From Saccharum officinarum (Eukaryota > Streptophyta > Magnoliopsida > Poales > Poaceae), in the NCBI GenBank assembly GCA_020631735.1, contig CM036188.1, positions 18,084,214 to 18,148,213 on the forward strand: DNA of 64,000 bases, in the 5' to 3' direction. The notes beneath the pieces are model-generated. The model was given only the letters and a program-made list of their open reading frames with translations. It was not told where the DNA came from and searched no databases. Positions 12,347 through 21,363 of the stretch are shown piece after piece; the stretch's first letter is position 1; every line of letters begins with the position of its first letter. The translations under genes and the position numbers were made by a program.

Positions 12347-12880
12347 TCAGCCACACTAAACTCTTGTCTCCTGTGCTTTAGAGAGGTAGCAAAATCCTTC
12401 CAATAAGGTGGCAGCTTAGCGATAATATTGCCGACCACAAACTTATTGGACAACACACAAGGAAACTACTCGAGTTCCTTAGCCAGTGCTTGTATCTCTT
12501 GAGCCTGTTCCACTACTGAACGGTTATCAACTATTTTGTAATCATACAGCTACTCTATGATGTACAGCTCGCTACCAGCATAAGAAACACCCAACTGAGC
12601 ATCAAGTACATCCCATAATTCTTTGCCTATTATGCATATTATGTAATTGTCCTCGTAATTGCTATGAAGAGTACTAATCACGGCGCCTCAAAATAGGTTA
12701 TCAGTAACCTCGAACCTTTGCTCCTCCTTAGGAGTAAATTGTTCAGGCTTCCCCTGCACGGCATAATAGCATTTCATAGCTGTTAACCACAGGACCATCT
12801 TAGCATGCCATCTCTTATAGTTTGTGCTATCAAATTATTCCAGCTTCAATACAGCAGCAAAACCAATGACAGAAAATTGT
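12347..12880 (-). pseudogene. Ty1/copia gag fragment
   Basis: Read on the minus strand this gives a copia Gag (UBN2-type) core with stops. Visible pieces are YKRWHAKMVLWLTAMKCYYA, GKELWDVLDAQLGVSYAG, and then KFVVGNIIAKLPPYWKDFAT and SLKHRRQEFSVAE. It stops abruptly after SVAE at about 12347, where the gypsy remnant begins. Upstream of it lies a degenerate primer site (CTGGTATTAG, 12881-12890) and then an LTR. Zinc knuckle, protease and pol are absent, so this is only the first part of an element. Confidence 0.8.
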
Positions 12881-12900
12881 CTAATACCAGGTTTTTGGAA

Positions 12901-13763
12901 TGTTAGGTATTTAGGCATTTTCATGTTAAATTTAATCTAGAAAAATCATAGCAAATTAGTGACAACATATATGTGCACGTGCGTAATATTACTACTTGCA
13001 CTAGTAGTAGATATGAACATGAATAACATGCTGACCAAAGCGGAAAAGATATTTAATTTAAGAAATTGAAGAAAAGGATAATACCTAGTGGAGGGACCCA
13101 TGCTTAAGGCATTGGTGGCTCCATTCACACGAGACATCGTGTGTTGCTCGAAGTAGTGGACCACAGTTGACGTAGGAAGAGGTTCGCAGTGCCATCCCTC
13201 GAGCTTCCACTAGGAGGAAGACGATCCAAGGAGGAAGAAGAAGACGTCGGCAAGTTAGCGAGCAGTTGCAAAGACGCTCCCCAAAAACCTGATCGCTCGC
13301 ACATGCAGACGAAGGTTCTGGAGGCTTGCTCTCCCAACTCTCCGTCCGCATAGAGGATTGGGACGGGGAAACTCGAAGGCAACTTGACAGAGAGATTTGC
13401 GTAAGCAAGTGACTATCTGAGGGGAAAGGGAGGGTGGTTATGGCAGGAGATTTCGGAAGGCAGAGGTCCATTACACCTCCATCAATCATGTTTACTCCTC
13501 CATTCACCAGCCCAAGTGGCAAGCCCATGCACGACACGTCACGCCTCAGCTCGGCGGCGGCGGCGCGCGCGCGTGGCACGCCCTTAGCCTCTCTCAACTT
13601 CTCAATAGGTGCACACGTAGTTCGCCTATTTATGTTGAGTTAACAAATAGTCAAAAACCCATCCGGGATTAAAACTATAATACGCCGTAGTTTATAATAT
13701 TGGCCTAGGATTTATTTGATTTAATTAAATAAAATATGGGCTAAGCCCATATTAAATCTAACA
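12901..13763 (-). repeat. 5' LTR of the truncated copia element
   Basis: Bounded by TGTTAG at 12901 and CTAACA at 13763, a perfect short inverted end pair, with the primer site and gag directly inside. Length is 863 bp. The outer edge at 13763 falls exactly where similarity to the other NLR-unit flank starts (13764 onward compared with about 54480 onward), which supports the boundary. The matching 3' LTR is missing. A longish minus-strand frame at 13085-13597 has no recognisable domain and is part of this LTR. Confidence 0.7.
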
Positions 13764-14724
13764 TGGAAATCGACTTCAAGAGGTAGCCCTTGAAAATGAA
13801 ATGGAAAATAAACTATTTTTTCACCTGAATCCTTATGGATTAAAGGACCTCCCTCCAGTAGTAAGGTTAGGGTTACTACTTCCCATCGCTAAGCATGAAT
13901 GATGGCGGCCTCCATGCATATATGTGAGCAGGAGGATGCTTGTGCTTGGCCTCCATGCATATATGTGTGCAACTTAATTGACAGAAAGTCACAAACTCTA
14001 TCGGTTCAACCTATAGAACTTATTATAAATTCTTAATCTAAATTTTTTAAAGTGGTCAAGAAAACTCTCTTCTCAACTACTAGGGCTTGTGAGTTGTGAC
14101 ACGACTATAACATTGTCTCTGTATAACAAGACGGTATAGAGAACGAGTGACATTGTAGGAATGGTCCATGTGGCCACGTAGCTGGCCTTTGCTCTTTGCA
14201 CATGCGGAGAGGTGGCCGGAGCATGCAGGACAGAGGAGTTCACTGAAGGTTCCATCAAGTGCCTAGAGGATTCACCATAGCTTCTAATTTAGTAGTAGGC
14301 CTCCTATAGTTTCGTCAAATGATAACAGATACCTATCGATCAAGGTAAAACCCCAACTATAAGGCCATATCGGAGAAATCAATGAGCAGCTTACAACACA
14401 AATAAAATATGAGAAACAGAGTACATTCACTGTTGATAAATTACAAAGAGTTCAAGTCCGTTCTCAGCACACCAATCCATACAATACACAGCCTGTAGCT
14501 TGATTCTGGGTGGCAGTCTGAAACCCCAAGTTATTAACAGACATATATATAAAACCCAAACAGACCAAGCAAACCAGCACAAACATAATATGTCCGCGGC
14601 AAACATTATTACAAGAAACAAAACACACTAAAACACAAATCATCATACATACATCTCCCGGAGATGCAGAGAATGGAGATGGCACCTTAGTGGCGTGCAC
14701 AGCACCGAGCTGTGGATATGAAAC
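13764..14724. other. 3' flank of NLR1, duplicated near NLR2
   Basis: No gene of its own. Stretches match 54480-55217 and 56161-56230 with substitutions and gaps: CTTCCCATCGCTAAGCATGA (13878), GAGCAGGAGGATGCTTGTGC (13926) and CCACGTAGCTGGCC (14172). This shows that the NLR gene and its downstream DNA were duplicated together. The part from 14290 to 14724 has no counterpart in the second copy and could contain the last exon or 3' UTR of NLR1. Confidence 0.65.
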
Positions 14725-17700
14725 TCACCTGAGGTAGCTTCGGATGATATGTTTCCTGCGTGATACAAACTCTGGTGGTGGGATATGCAAGTAGTAGTGA
14801 CTCTGCTCTGGCAGCTTCAACTGCAGCCTGTCCCACCACTCCCGTTCTCCACTCACCTCCACCTTTGACCACAGATGTTGCATCTTCAGGAGCGGGAGAT
14901 GGTGAAAGGATTGGCAGCCCCTGACAAAGATCTTCTCCCACTTTGGAGTTTCAAACCGAAACGTAACATCATCATGGATGTGCAGCAGTTGTGGGAGCTC
15001 CTGGAGGTAGATCCTTTCGATCTTTGGGAGTGGAGAAGGTGCTACCTCAGAATCATAATCAGTTTGTTTGTAGAACATTGTCTTGAGGTTGGAGCAGAAG
15101 AGAATGACCAGAGTCTCCAGTGCAGGTAATGACAAACTACATGGGAATAGTTTCTCCAGTCGGGGACAGTGCTCAATGTGAATGTGCTTCAGTAGCTTCA
15201 GAGTCGTCAAGTGAGAATATGGAAGAACACTAGGCTCCACCAAACTTAGTAGGTTATTTAGATCGAAGACCTGCAGTATCTGTAAGTGTGGTAAAGCCTC
15301 TGAGCCATATGACCGCATTAAAAATATTACTGTCATTTGATGGCAGCGCTGGAGTTGGCATTCTTCTAGCTCATTGAGATTGTAATTTAGGTCTGTAAGG
15401 CATCTAACAAAAGCATCATCTGTGATGAATATTGAATTTGTGACAGAGAGAATATGCCTTAAGCCATTTGGGTACTGATTAACTGCTGATATCTCAACAT
15501 GACGTTGTTTTGGCTGAAGCTTCATCATGGACACAATGCTAGCGGCCTCAGAATACTGGACATCACCATAAGTTGAATGCGTCTGCATCCTGGTTCGTAG
15601 CTCAACTTGATTGCTCCGTGGCTCCTTGCCTCTCTCACTGCATGGTATGACTTGGACATTGAAAGACAGAAGAAACTGTCCTTCCTCGACCAGCTTGTTA
15701 ACAGCATCTGCATCGAAACTGTGAAACATCCTTGGATCATTTATGTTGAACTGAGCAGTATTGGTAGTTTTCCCTTGGGGCGGATTTTCATCTCCACAAG
15801 TTTTTTGCTGGCAAAACATCGTTGGAATTTGAGTATCATGATTCTCACAGTGATCCAAATAGAAAACCTTTGGAAAACGAAGCAACTGATGCCATGGAAA
15901 TCTCTTGAAACAAGGAACATTCAAAAGCAGCAATGTCTTGAGCTTTGGTAAGTTGGGCAAGTTGTGAGGGACCACCTCAATAGCAGTTTCAGAAAGATCA
16001 ACATCCTCCAATGCTGTCATATCATCATTAATGTTCACATATTTGAGCTTGTTGCACCCACGCAAGGACAAGCACCTAACCCATGGTCCAGAGAGTGAGA
16101 AGATTCTCAGATTTGGATGCCCATTGATTTTGATATCTTCCACACCCTCCCATGTCTGTATATATAGATCTTCAAGAAATGATAATAGTTCCCAGAGAGC
16201 ATGAAGCCTTAAGCTAATGCAATTAGAAATATGTAGCTCTTTGAGACCTTTGGCTTTAGACATCAATGATGGGAATGGCCTTAAGCTAATGCAATTAGAA
16301 ATATGTATCAGTTTAAGACATTTGGCTTCGGACAGGGACATTGGTAGTGACATCAATAGCACGTTGTTGATTAGCTTGAGTGTATGGAGGCTTTGCATTT
16401 TCTGGAACATGTGCTCTGGAAAAGATGTAATCTGAGTCCCCTCGACATGAAGAACCAACAGATTTGATAGTTGAGCCATGGAAGGAGGTAACTCTCTGAG
16501 ATTGGTGCAATTACCGAAAATGAGCTCCTCAAGGCTTGACATTTCACAAAAGAATTCAGAAGGCAGGGTGGTCACCTTTGAGCCTGAGAGATCAAGATAG
16601 TGTAGATTTCTCTTGCTCCTGCCATCTTGTTGTGTTAGCTCAAGCAAGGGAACCGCATTCATATCAAGTACTTCAAGGTTTTCCAGATGAGCAAGTGGTG
16701 ATGATGTTTGCTTTTCAGAAGTAGATGGTGGTGGAGACAAGGTCTGTAGCTGACTGCAGCCTCTGAGCGAGAGCAAGTAGAGATTCAGAAGACGGGAGAA
16801 TGATGGAGGGAGTGAATTTATAGGTGTGTAGGACAAATCAAGGACATGGAGGTGTGGGGTGAACAGTTTGTCAAGAGGAAATGCTGACATATTTGAACAA
16901 CCTCTCAAAATAAGGCTTGTCACCTTTACATGTCTTGTCTTCCTCGGCCTCCAATTCCAGCTTACATGCCTGCCATCATCTTTCATTAATGAGACCCATC
17001 GTAATTGGTTGCTCTTCACAAGAGTATCGAGTTCATCTTGTCTGAGACGTGGGACATTGTCAGCTAACTTTGACACACCAGTGATGACACCCTGGGTGGA
17101 CGAAGTGCTTACTATTGTGGTAGAAACAGAGTAGATTGGCAGCAATGAGTATTCCTGCAAGGCTTGCATCACGACCTTTCCAGCTTCATATGCAGACCTG
17201 TAGAAGTTGCTCTGTTTTTGGCCGGTGTATGCAGGTATCTGGGTGGGGATTCTTGTTGAGAAAATCAGGTTCTCAGCCACCCAACAGCGAACTAGCTCAT
17301 CAGATGTAACGGGGGAGGTGTTGGTTGCCTGATGCCCAGCGCCTCCTTCTCCTTGCATCTGCAGGGGGTAGTAGAGGATAGCATAATACAAGCAGTGCTG
17401 AGCTACATGGAGCCAAAACTTCTCGTCTCCTTTGTCCTGGAGTGCGATATTAATGGATCTGGCTGCATCCCGTAAGGCCTCATTAATCAACACAGCCCAA
17501 TCTCTCCCACGGAGATCACCAAAAGGTTGTGCAGAGTAATATTCACGAGTTAAATGAAGGCCATAGCCCATGGCACTTGCACCTTCAGCGTCTCTGCTTT
17601 TTTCAAAGACATCCTTGGAAGTGGCTGAGATGAGCCACCGCCGGTTTTGGAATATCGATGGCCACCGCCCGCCCAGTATGAAAACCAACACGTCCAATGA

Positions 17701-18270
17701 GATGGGAACATGCAGGTTTTCTACGAGCAGCAGGTGCCTCTTCCCTTCCAATGCTTCCCTGATCCTCTCTAGTACTGGAGAACGATAAGGTTGACGGTAA
17801 TAGATAGGATCCGTCCGTACGGATTGATCTGATGCAAAGTAGTCCATGTACCTCTGTCCAAAAGCCTGGAGCATCAGGTTGTCAGAGATTTTGCCGTAGC
17901 CAAAGTAGCTCTCTTCGGCGGCAAGTTCCTTGAGCTCCTGATGAAGCTGCTTGCTGTCCTCAGGCATCGGTATTTCTGTGAGGACCTCAAACGCCAACCG
18001 AAGCTGGGCTGCACTGCTGCTTACAGCTTCAGCGGGTGGGAGCCTCACGCGTGTAATTTGGTCGTAGGGCCCATATAGATCCCTGGTGCGCTCGAACAAG
18101 AGCCTGGTGAGAGTGGGTACAAAGGAACCGGAAGCTGCAGGTCCAATTCTGACGTTCCATATCACCGGGTGCTCCTTGCTCCATTCCCCTACCTTCTCTT
18201 CCAAGGCTGCTAGTGAAGACCATGGAACAACATGGCTGAGCCTCTGCGAGAATACGTACTCCTGGGACCT
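14725..18270 (-). CDS. NLR-like protein with degenerate NB domain and long LRR (NLR1, exon without its own ATG)
   Basis: A 1.18-kb-codon open frame, probably an intracellular immune receptor of the NB-LRR class or a helper/decoy derived from one. Residue numbers count from the frame opening at 18279. A P-loop-like stretch reads GPAASGSF (46-53) and lacks the usual GKT/S lysine. LLLVENL (183-189) sits where kinase-2 should be, without paired Asp. RRWLISAT (213-220) resembles RNBS-B. LRRs run from about residue 440 to the end (LRGCSNMSAFP, LDLSYTPINSLPPSFSRLLN, LDLSGSKVTTLP). No coiled-coil or TIR is seen at the N-terminus. The frame opens at TTG, not ATG, inside TTGTGTTCCAG, a good splice acceptor ending at 18271. 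It closes at TGA within CTCAG/GTGAGT, a consensus donor at 14729/14728. So this is likely one large internal exon, with the start codon in an upstream exon I cannot place. The first in-frame Met is residue 105. A 5'-truncated pseudogene is the alternative. Confidence 0.7.
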   Translation of the reverse strand, partial: RSQEYVFSQRLSHVVPWSSLAALEEKVGEWSKEHPVIWNVRIGPAASGSFVPTLTRLLFERTRDLYGPYDQITRVRLPPAEAVSSSAAQLRLAFEVLTEIPMPEDSKQLHQELKELAAEESYFGYGKISDNLMLQAFGQRYMDYFASDQSVRTDPIYYRQPYRSPVLERIREALEGKRHLLLVENLHVPISLDVLVFILGGRWPSIFQNRRWLISATSKDVFEKSRDAEGASAMGYGLHLTREYYSAQPFGDLRGRDWAVLINEALRDAARSINIALQDKGDEKFWLHVAQHCLYYAILYYPLQMQGEGGAGHQATNTSPVTSDELVRCWVAENLIFSTRIPTQIPAYTGQKQSNFYRSAYEAGKVVMQALQEYSLLPIYSVSTTIVSTSSTQGVITGVSKLADNVPRLRQDELDTLVKSNQLRWVSLMKDDGRHVSWNWRPRKTRHVKVTSLILRGCSNMSAFPLDKLFTPHLHVLDLSYTPINSLPPSFSRLLNLYLLSLRGCSQLQTLSPPPSTSEKQTSSPLAHLENLEVLDMNAVPLLELTQQDGRSKRNLHYLDLSGSKVTTLPSEFFCEMSSLEELIFGNCTNLRELPPSMAQLSNLLVLHVEGTQITSFPEHMFQKMQSLHTLKLINNVLLMSLPMSLSEAKCLKLIHISNCISLRPFPSLMSKAKGLKELHISNCISLRLHALWELLSFLEDLYIQTWEGVEDIKINGHPNLRIFSLSGPWVRCLSLRGCNKLKYVNINDDMTALEDVDLSETAIEVVPHNLPNLPKLKTLLLLNVPCFKRFPWHQLLRFPKVFYLDHCENHDTQIPTMFCQQKTCGDENPPQGKTTNTAQFNINDPRMFHSFDADAVNKLVEEGQFLLSFNVQVIPCSERGKEPRSNQVELRTRMQTHSTYGDVQYSEAASIVSMMKLQPKQRHVEISAVNQYPNGLRHILSVTNSIFITDDAFVRCLTDLNYNLNELEECQLQRCHQMTVIFLMRSYGSEALPHLQILQVFDLNNLLSLVEPSVLPYSHLTTLKLLKHIHIEHCPRLEKLFPCSLSLPALETLVILFCSNLKTMFYKQTDYDSEVAPSPLPKIERIYLQELPQLLHIHDDVTFRFETPKWEKIFVRGCQSFHHLPLLKMQHLWSKVEVSGEREWWDRLQLKLPEQSHYYLHIPPPEFVSRRKHIIRSYLR
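16207..16350 (-). repeat. 72-bp tandem duplication inside the NLR1 LRR
   Basis: Two adjacent 72-bp units (16207-16278 and 16279-16350) share a 29-bp identical start and encode consecutive 24-residue LRR units, both containing HISNCISLR. The length is a multiple of three, so the frame survives. The homologous place in the NLR2 fragment has one unit only. Confidence 0.88.
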
Positions 18271-18279
18271 GGAACACAA

Positions 18280-18417
18280 GGCCTAATCAGTGCTCGCTCA
18301 AGTTGTGCTTGTTATAAATAGAAATGTGAAACATCTTCGAGAAGCTAGTGTCCGATTTCTAATATATCAATTTATTTCTCTGACCAACCAGACATAGAAA
18401 ATTAATAAGTTGCTTCC
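18280..18417. other. Immediate upstream of the NLR1 exon
   Basis: Probably intron or 5' sequence of NLR1, because the exon edge at 18270 is acceptor-like. No convincing coding exon is visible here. The next feature upstream is a TRIM element. Confidence 0.4.
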
Positions 18418-19154
18418 TGTAATGATGATGGATATTTTGGGGTAACTAGGCCTTATGCTTTGCCAAGAGCTTGAGAGATTGAGGGAGACTAGAATTGTTT
18501 CTTCATAATTCATTGCTTGATTTTCATTGTGCCTCCTGGGCTGATTATAAAGGGTACATAGGACTAACACCTCTGGTGCCTAGACAATATGGTACTATTC
18601 CTATAGATAAATAACTAAGAGAGACACTAATTAACACTAATGGGCTTAAGGCCCAACTAGGACACTCGCGCCCTACGACACCCTTCTGCACCTAACGTCT
18701 TGGGCCTATTGGGCCAGTGGCAACCTGTTGGGACGTCGCGGTTGGGGTGTGGTTGCGGCCGAATTAGGGTTGTGGCTGGATTGGCTGGATCAGATTTTTT
18801 TTTGGGATGGGGAGGAATCGACTGGCTATCTGATACCAGATGTAATGATGATGGATATTTTGGGGTAACTAGGCCTTATGCTTTGCCAAGAGCTTAAGAG
18901 ATTGAGGGAGACTAGAATTGTTTCTTCATAATTCATTGCTTGATTTTCATTGTGCCTCATGGGCTGATTATAAAGGGTACATAGGACTAACACCTCTTGT
19001 GCCTAGACAATATGATACTATTCTTATAGATAAATAACTAAGAGAGACACTAATTAACACTAATGGGCTTAAGGCCTAACTAGGACACTCGCGCCCTACG
19101 ACACCCTTCTGCACCTAACGTCTTGGGCCTATTGGGCCAGTGGCAACCTGTTGG
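18418..19154 (-). mobile_element. TRIM-like miniature LTR retrotransposon
   Basis: Two direct repeats of 314 bp (18418-18731 and 18841-19154), with about six differences by eye, flank only 109 bp of internal DNA. The right-hand repeat borders CTGATACCAGA, which on the minus strand is a tRNA-Met-type primer site (TGGTATCAG) two bases from a repeat end of CATTACA. So the element reads on the minus strand. It has no coding capacity, as expected for a TRIM. The other terminus is ambiguous: TG in TGCCACTGG lies 9 bp inside the shared sequence, and I find no clear target duplication. Confidence 0.8.
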
Positions 19155-19370
19155 CTGCTCATGACACTTCCATTGTGTGAATCATATTGAACAGTACTCT
19201 TTTCTCTGGTCACTTGAATCATTGTCTGGCAATTAGCAAAACGATGTCTGAACAAGCCCAGGCGTCCATTTCTGGTCATTACTCTTATTTATCGAAGTGG
19301 GGAGAATATGACTGCACTAGACACTAGCGATGTAGAGAATAAAGGACAATCTGGCATGACCATATACATA
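19155..19370. other. Spacer between TRIM and Helitron
   Basis: 216 bp, single copy in this window. A short minus-strand start (MDAWACSDIVLLIARQ) ends in a stop after 16 codons. It could in principle belong to an NLR1 first exon, but nothing supports that beyond position. Confidence 0.25.
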
Positions 19371-20389
19371 TCTTACTACTACTAATTAGAGTCCCTAATA
19401 AATATACCGTATTAATTCTCACTGGACACACTAGAAAAAAAAATCCTAGAAATTCCCTTACTACTACTTTTTAATTAGTTGCCCCAATGAAGACACCATA
19501 TCAATTCTTACCAGACACATTATAGAAGAAAAAAAGATAAATCCTTGAAGTTCACATAATAATCAAAAACATCTAGCCTTTAATTTAGTAGACTATAATC
19601 ATCATAACGGATAATATCCATTGGATCTATTGCAATTTATCAAAAATATTATCCCCCACCGTCATTATAAAAATAAATAAAATATCCCGTAACATTGCAT
19701 CTAAGTTACAAATCCCTACCATTACGAATGATAATTCAAAATAACTCCCTAAATTTACAATAAATTACCCACATATGTCATTGTGAAAAATATTTCAAAA
19801 TAACCTCCTAAATTTGCATCTAAATTACCCACATTTGCCATTATGAAAGATAGTTCAATGTGACCTCCCCATAATTGCATGTAAATTATTCACATTTGCC
19901 ATTACGAAAGATAATTTAAAATGACCGTCTAACTTTGTATCTAAATTACTCACGTCTGTCATTATAAAAAAAATCCAAAGTACCATCGAATATTAATACT
20001 AACAATTCACTTTTATTTATATTAATATTGTATGGTAATCAATTTCATAAGTTGTTATTTGAAGTAGGTTTATAAATTTTGACTGAACATTATGTCATAT
20101 CAACATTGGTAATTCAATTTAAGCAAACTATGATGTATAAAACAATACTACACACATATAATCATATAAAACAAATTAAAAATGTTTAGTGCTCAGGTGC
20201 AAGGTGAGTGTTAACTTACCATGTGAAAATAATACTACAAGGACCTAAACTCTTTTTATAAAAAATGAATTTCGAATAAAAAATAAAAAAAACTTGAGTT
20301 TCTACTTAACATGTGGAAAAATTGTAACAACTTGATTAAAAGTTGAAATTTAAACTAGATTTATGAAGTCACAAAAAGGATGTAACAAG
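19371..20389 (+). mobile_element. Helitron copy A (5' part)
   Basis: It begins with TC (TCTTACTACTACTAATTAG) directly after an A, the standard Helitron 5' end. The body is very AT-rich and matches the reverse complement of the Helitron at 44420-50051 over nearly its whole length, including a run of 60-bp repeats. At 20389 it is interrupted by a CACTA terminus, and the 3' part is not found in the window. No replicase/helicase is encoded; non-autonomous. Confidence 0.7.
19651..19990 (+). repeat. 60-bp minisatellite in Helitron copy A
   Basis: Five to six diverged units of exactly 60 bp, each with a core like CCATTATGAAAGATAATTCA followed by CTAAATTACCCAC. The same unit occurs inverted at 46797-47250. 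Confidence 0.8.
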
Positions 20390-21363
20390 CACTACTACAT
20401 AATTTTTTTAGAAGACACTTCGGAATGGCCCTTAGAGGCGGTTGGGCCGGCGGCCCGCCTCGGTTAATCGAGGTCGGGCTACCAGCCCAGCAACAACCTC
20501 GGTTAATAGGTTAACAGAGGCAGGCAATGTAACGTGACTGCCTCCGTTAACCAAGGCGGTTCACGTAAAGCAACTGCCTCTGTTAATCGATTCACCGAGG
20601 CGGTTGACATAAGCCAACCGCCTCTGTTAATCCATATTAACCGAGGTGGTTGCTTTACGATGCCCGCCGCGGTTAAGTTTTAACCGTGGAGGTTGATATA
20701 ACTACAACTGCCTCGGTTAATACACGAAGCGGGCGCAAGTGCTCAAGACATGGGACGAAGGGCTTCGCGAGCTTGGCCCTTGAGAATGACCAAGCGAGCA
20801 ACTGCCTCCAGTAGGAAGCGAAGGCCCTTGAGAATGACCAAGCGAGACTGGCGGAGCGGGCGCAAGTGCTCAAGACATGGGACGAAGTTCGCGAGCTTGT
20901 CACATCTGAGCAGGTGGCGTGTGGTGCCCTCGTCCCCTTATGGGCTTCTGGGGGCCTTAACGACCTCGTTGGGTGCTTGCGCTCCCTACCAGACCGTTTC
21001 TAGCAAGTTGTGCAAGGCTCTATTCACCAGGGGACAATCGCGGCCCTGACAGTGGCGAAACTCCAGCTCGCCTAGGTCGACTTTGAAGCCATAAGCCGCG
21101 GCACCGATGCCAAGTGCCTGCAGGAGACCAGAATTAGCTTGGAGTCGTCGGTGGACGCCACGATGGACATCATTGTTGAGGATGCCCTGCTGCATGGTGA
21201 CCACCTAGGAGGGGTGTACGAAGAGCTCGAGGACCATCCTGAGTAGCCCCGACTGTGTGCAATTAGACTGTGAAATTCGTTGTATTTTGTTGCGTGGCCG
21301 TGGCCACCTAGGAACACAAAAAACTAAATATCGTGGTCGAGATGTATGCTGCACCATCTCACT
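20390..21363 (+). mobile_element. CACTA transposon left end with carried sequence
   Basis: It starts CACTACTACATAATTTTTTT at 20390. Bases 20430-20720 hold a dense array of subterminal repeats in both orientations, variants of AACCGAGGCGGTT and CCTCGGTTAA, typical binding sites for a CACTA transposase. Bases 20728-21290 contain coding-like sequence with a local duplication: GCGCAAGTGCTCAAGACATG occurs at about 20732 and 20860. It reads as a charged helix (ARLAERAQVLKTWDEVREL) with stops, origin unknown. The Sirevirus is inserted at 21363; the right CACTA end was not found. Confidence 0.65.

Noticed and set aside
19651..19990. Regularly spaced repeats considered as a CRISPR-like array
   Set aside because: Units are contiguous diverged 60-bp tandem repeats without unique spacers, in a plant Helitron.
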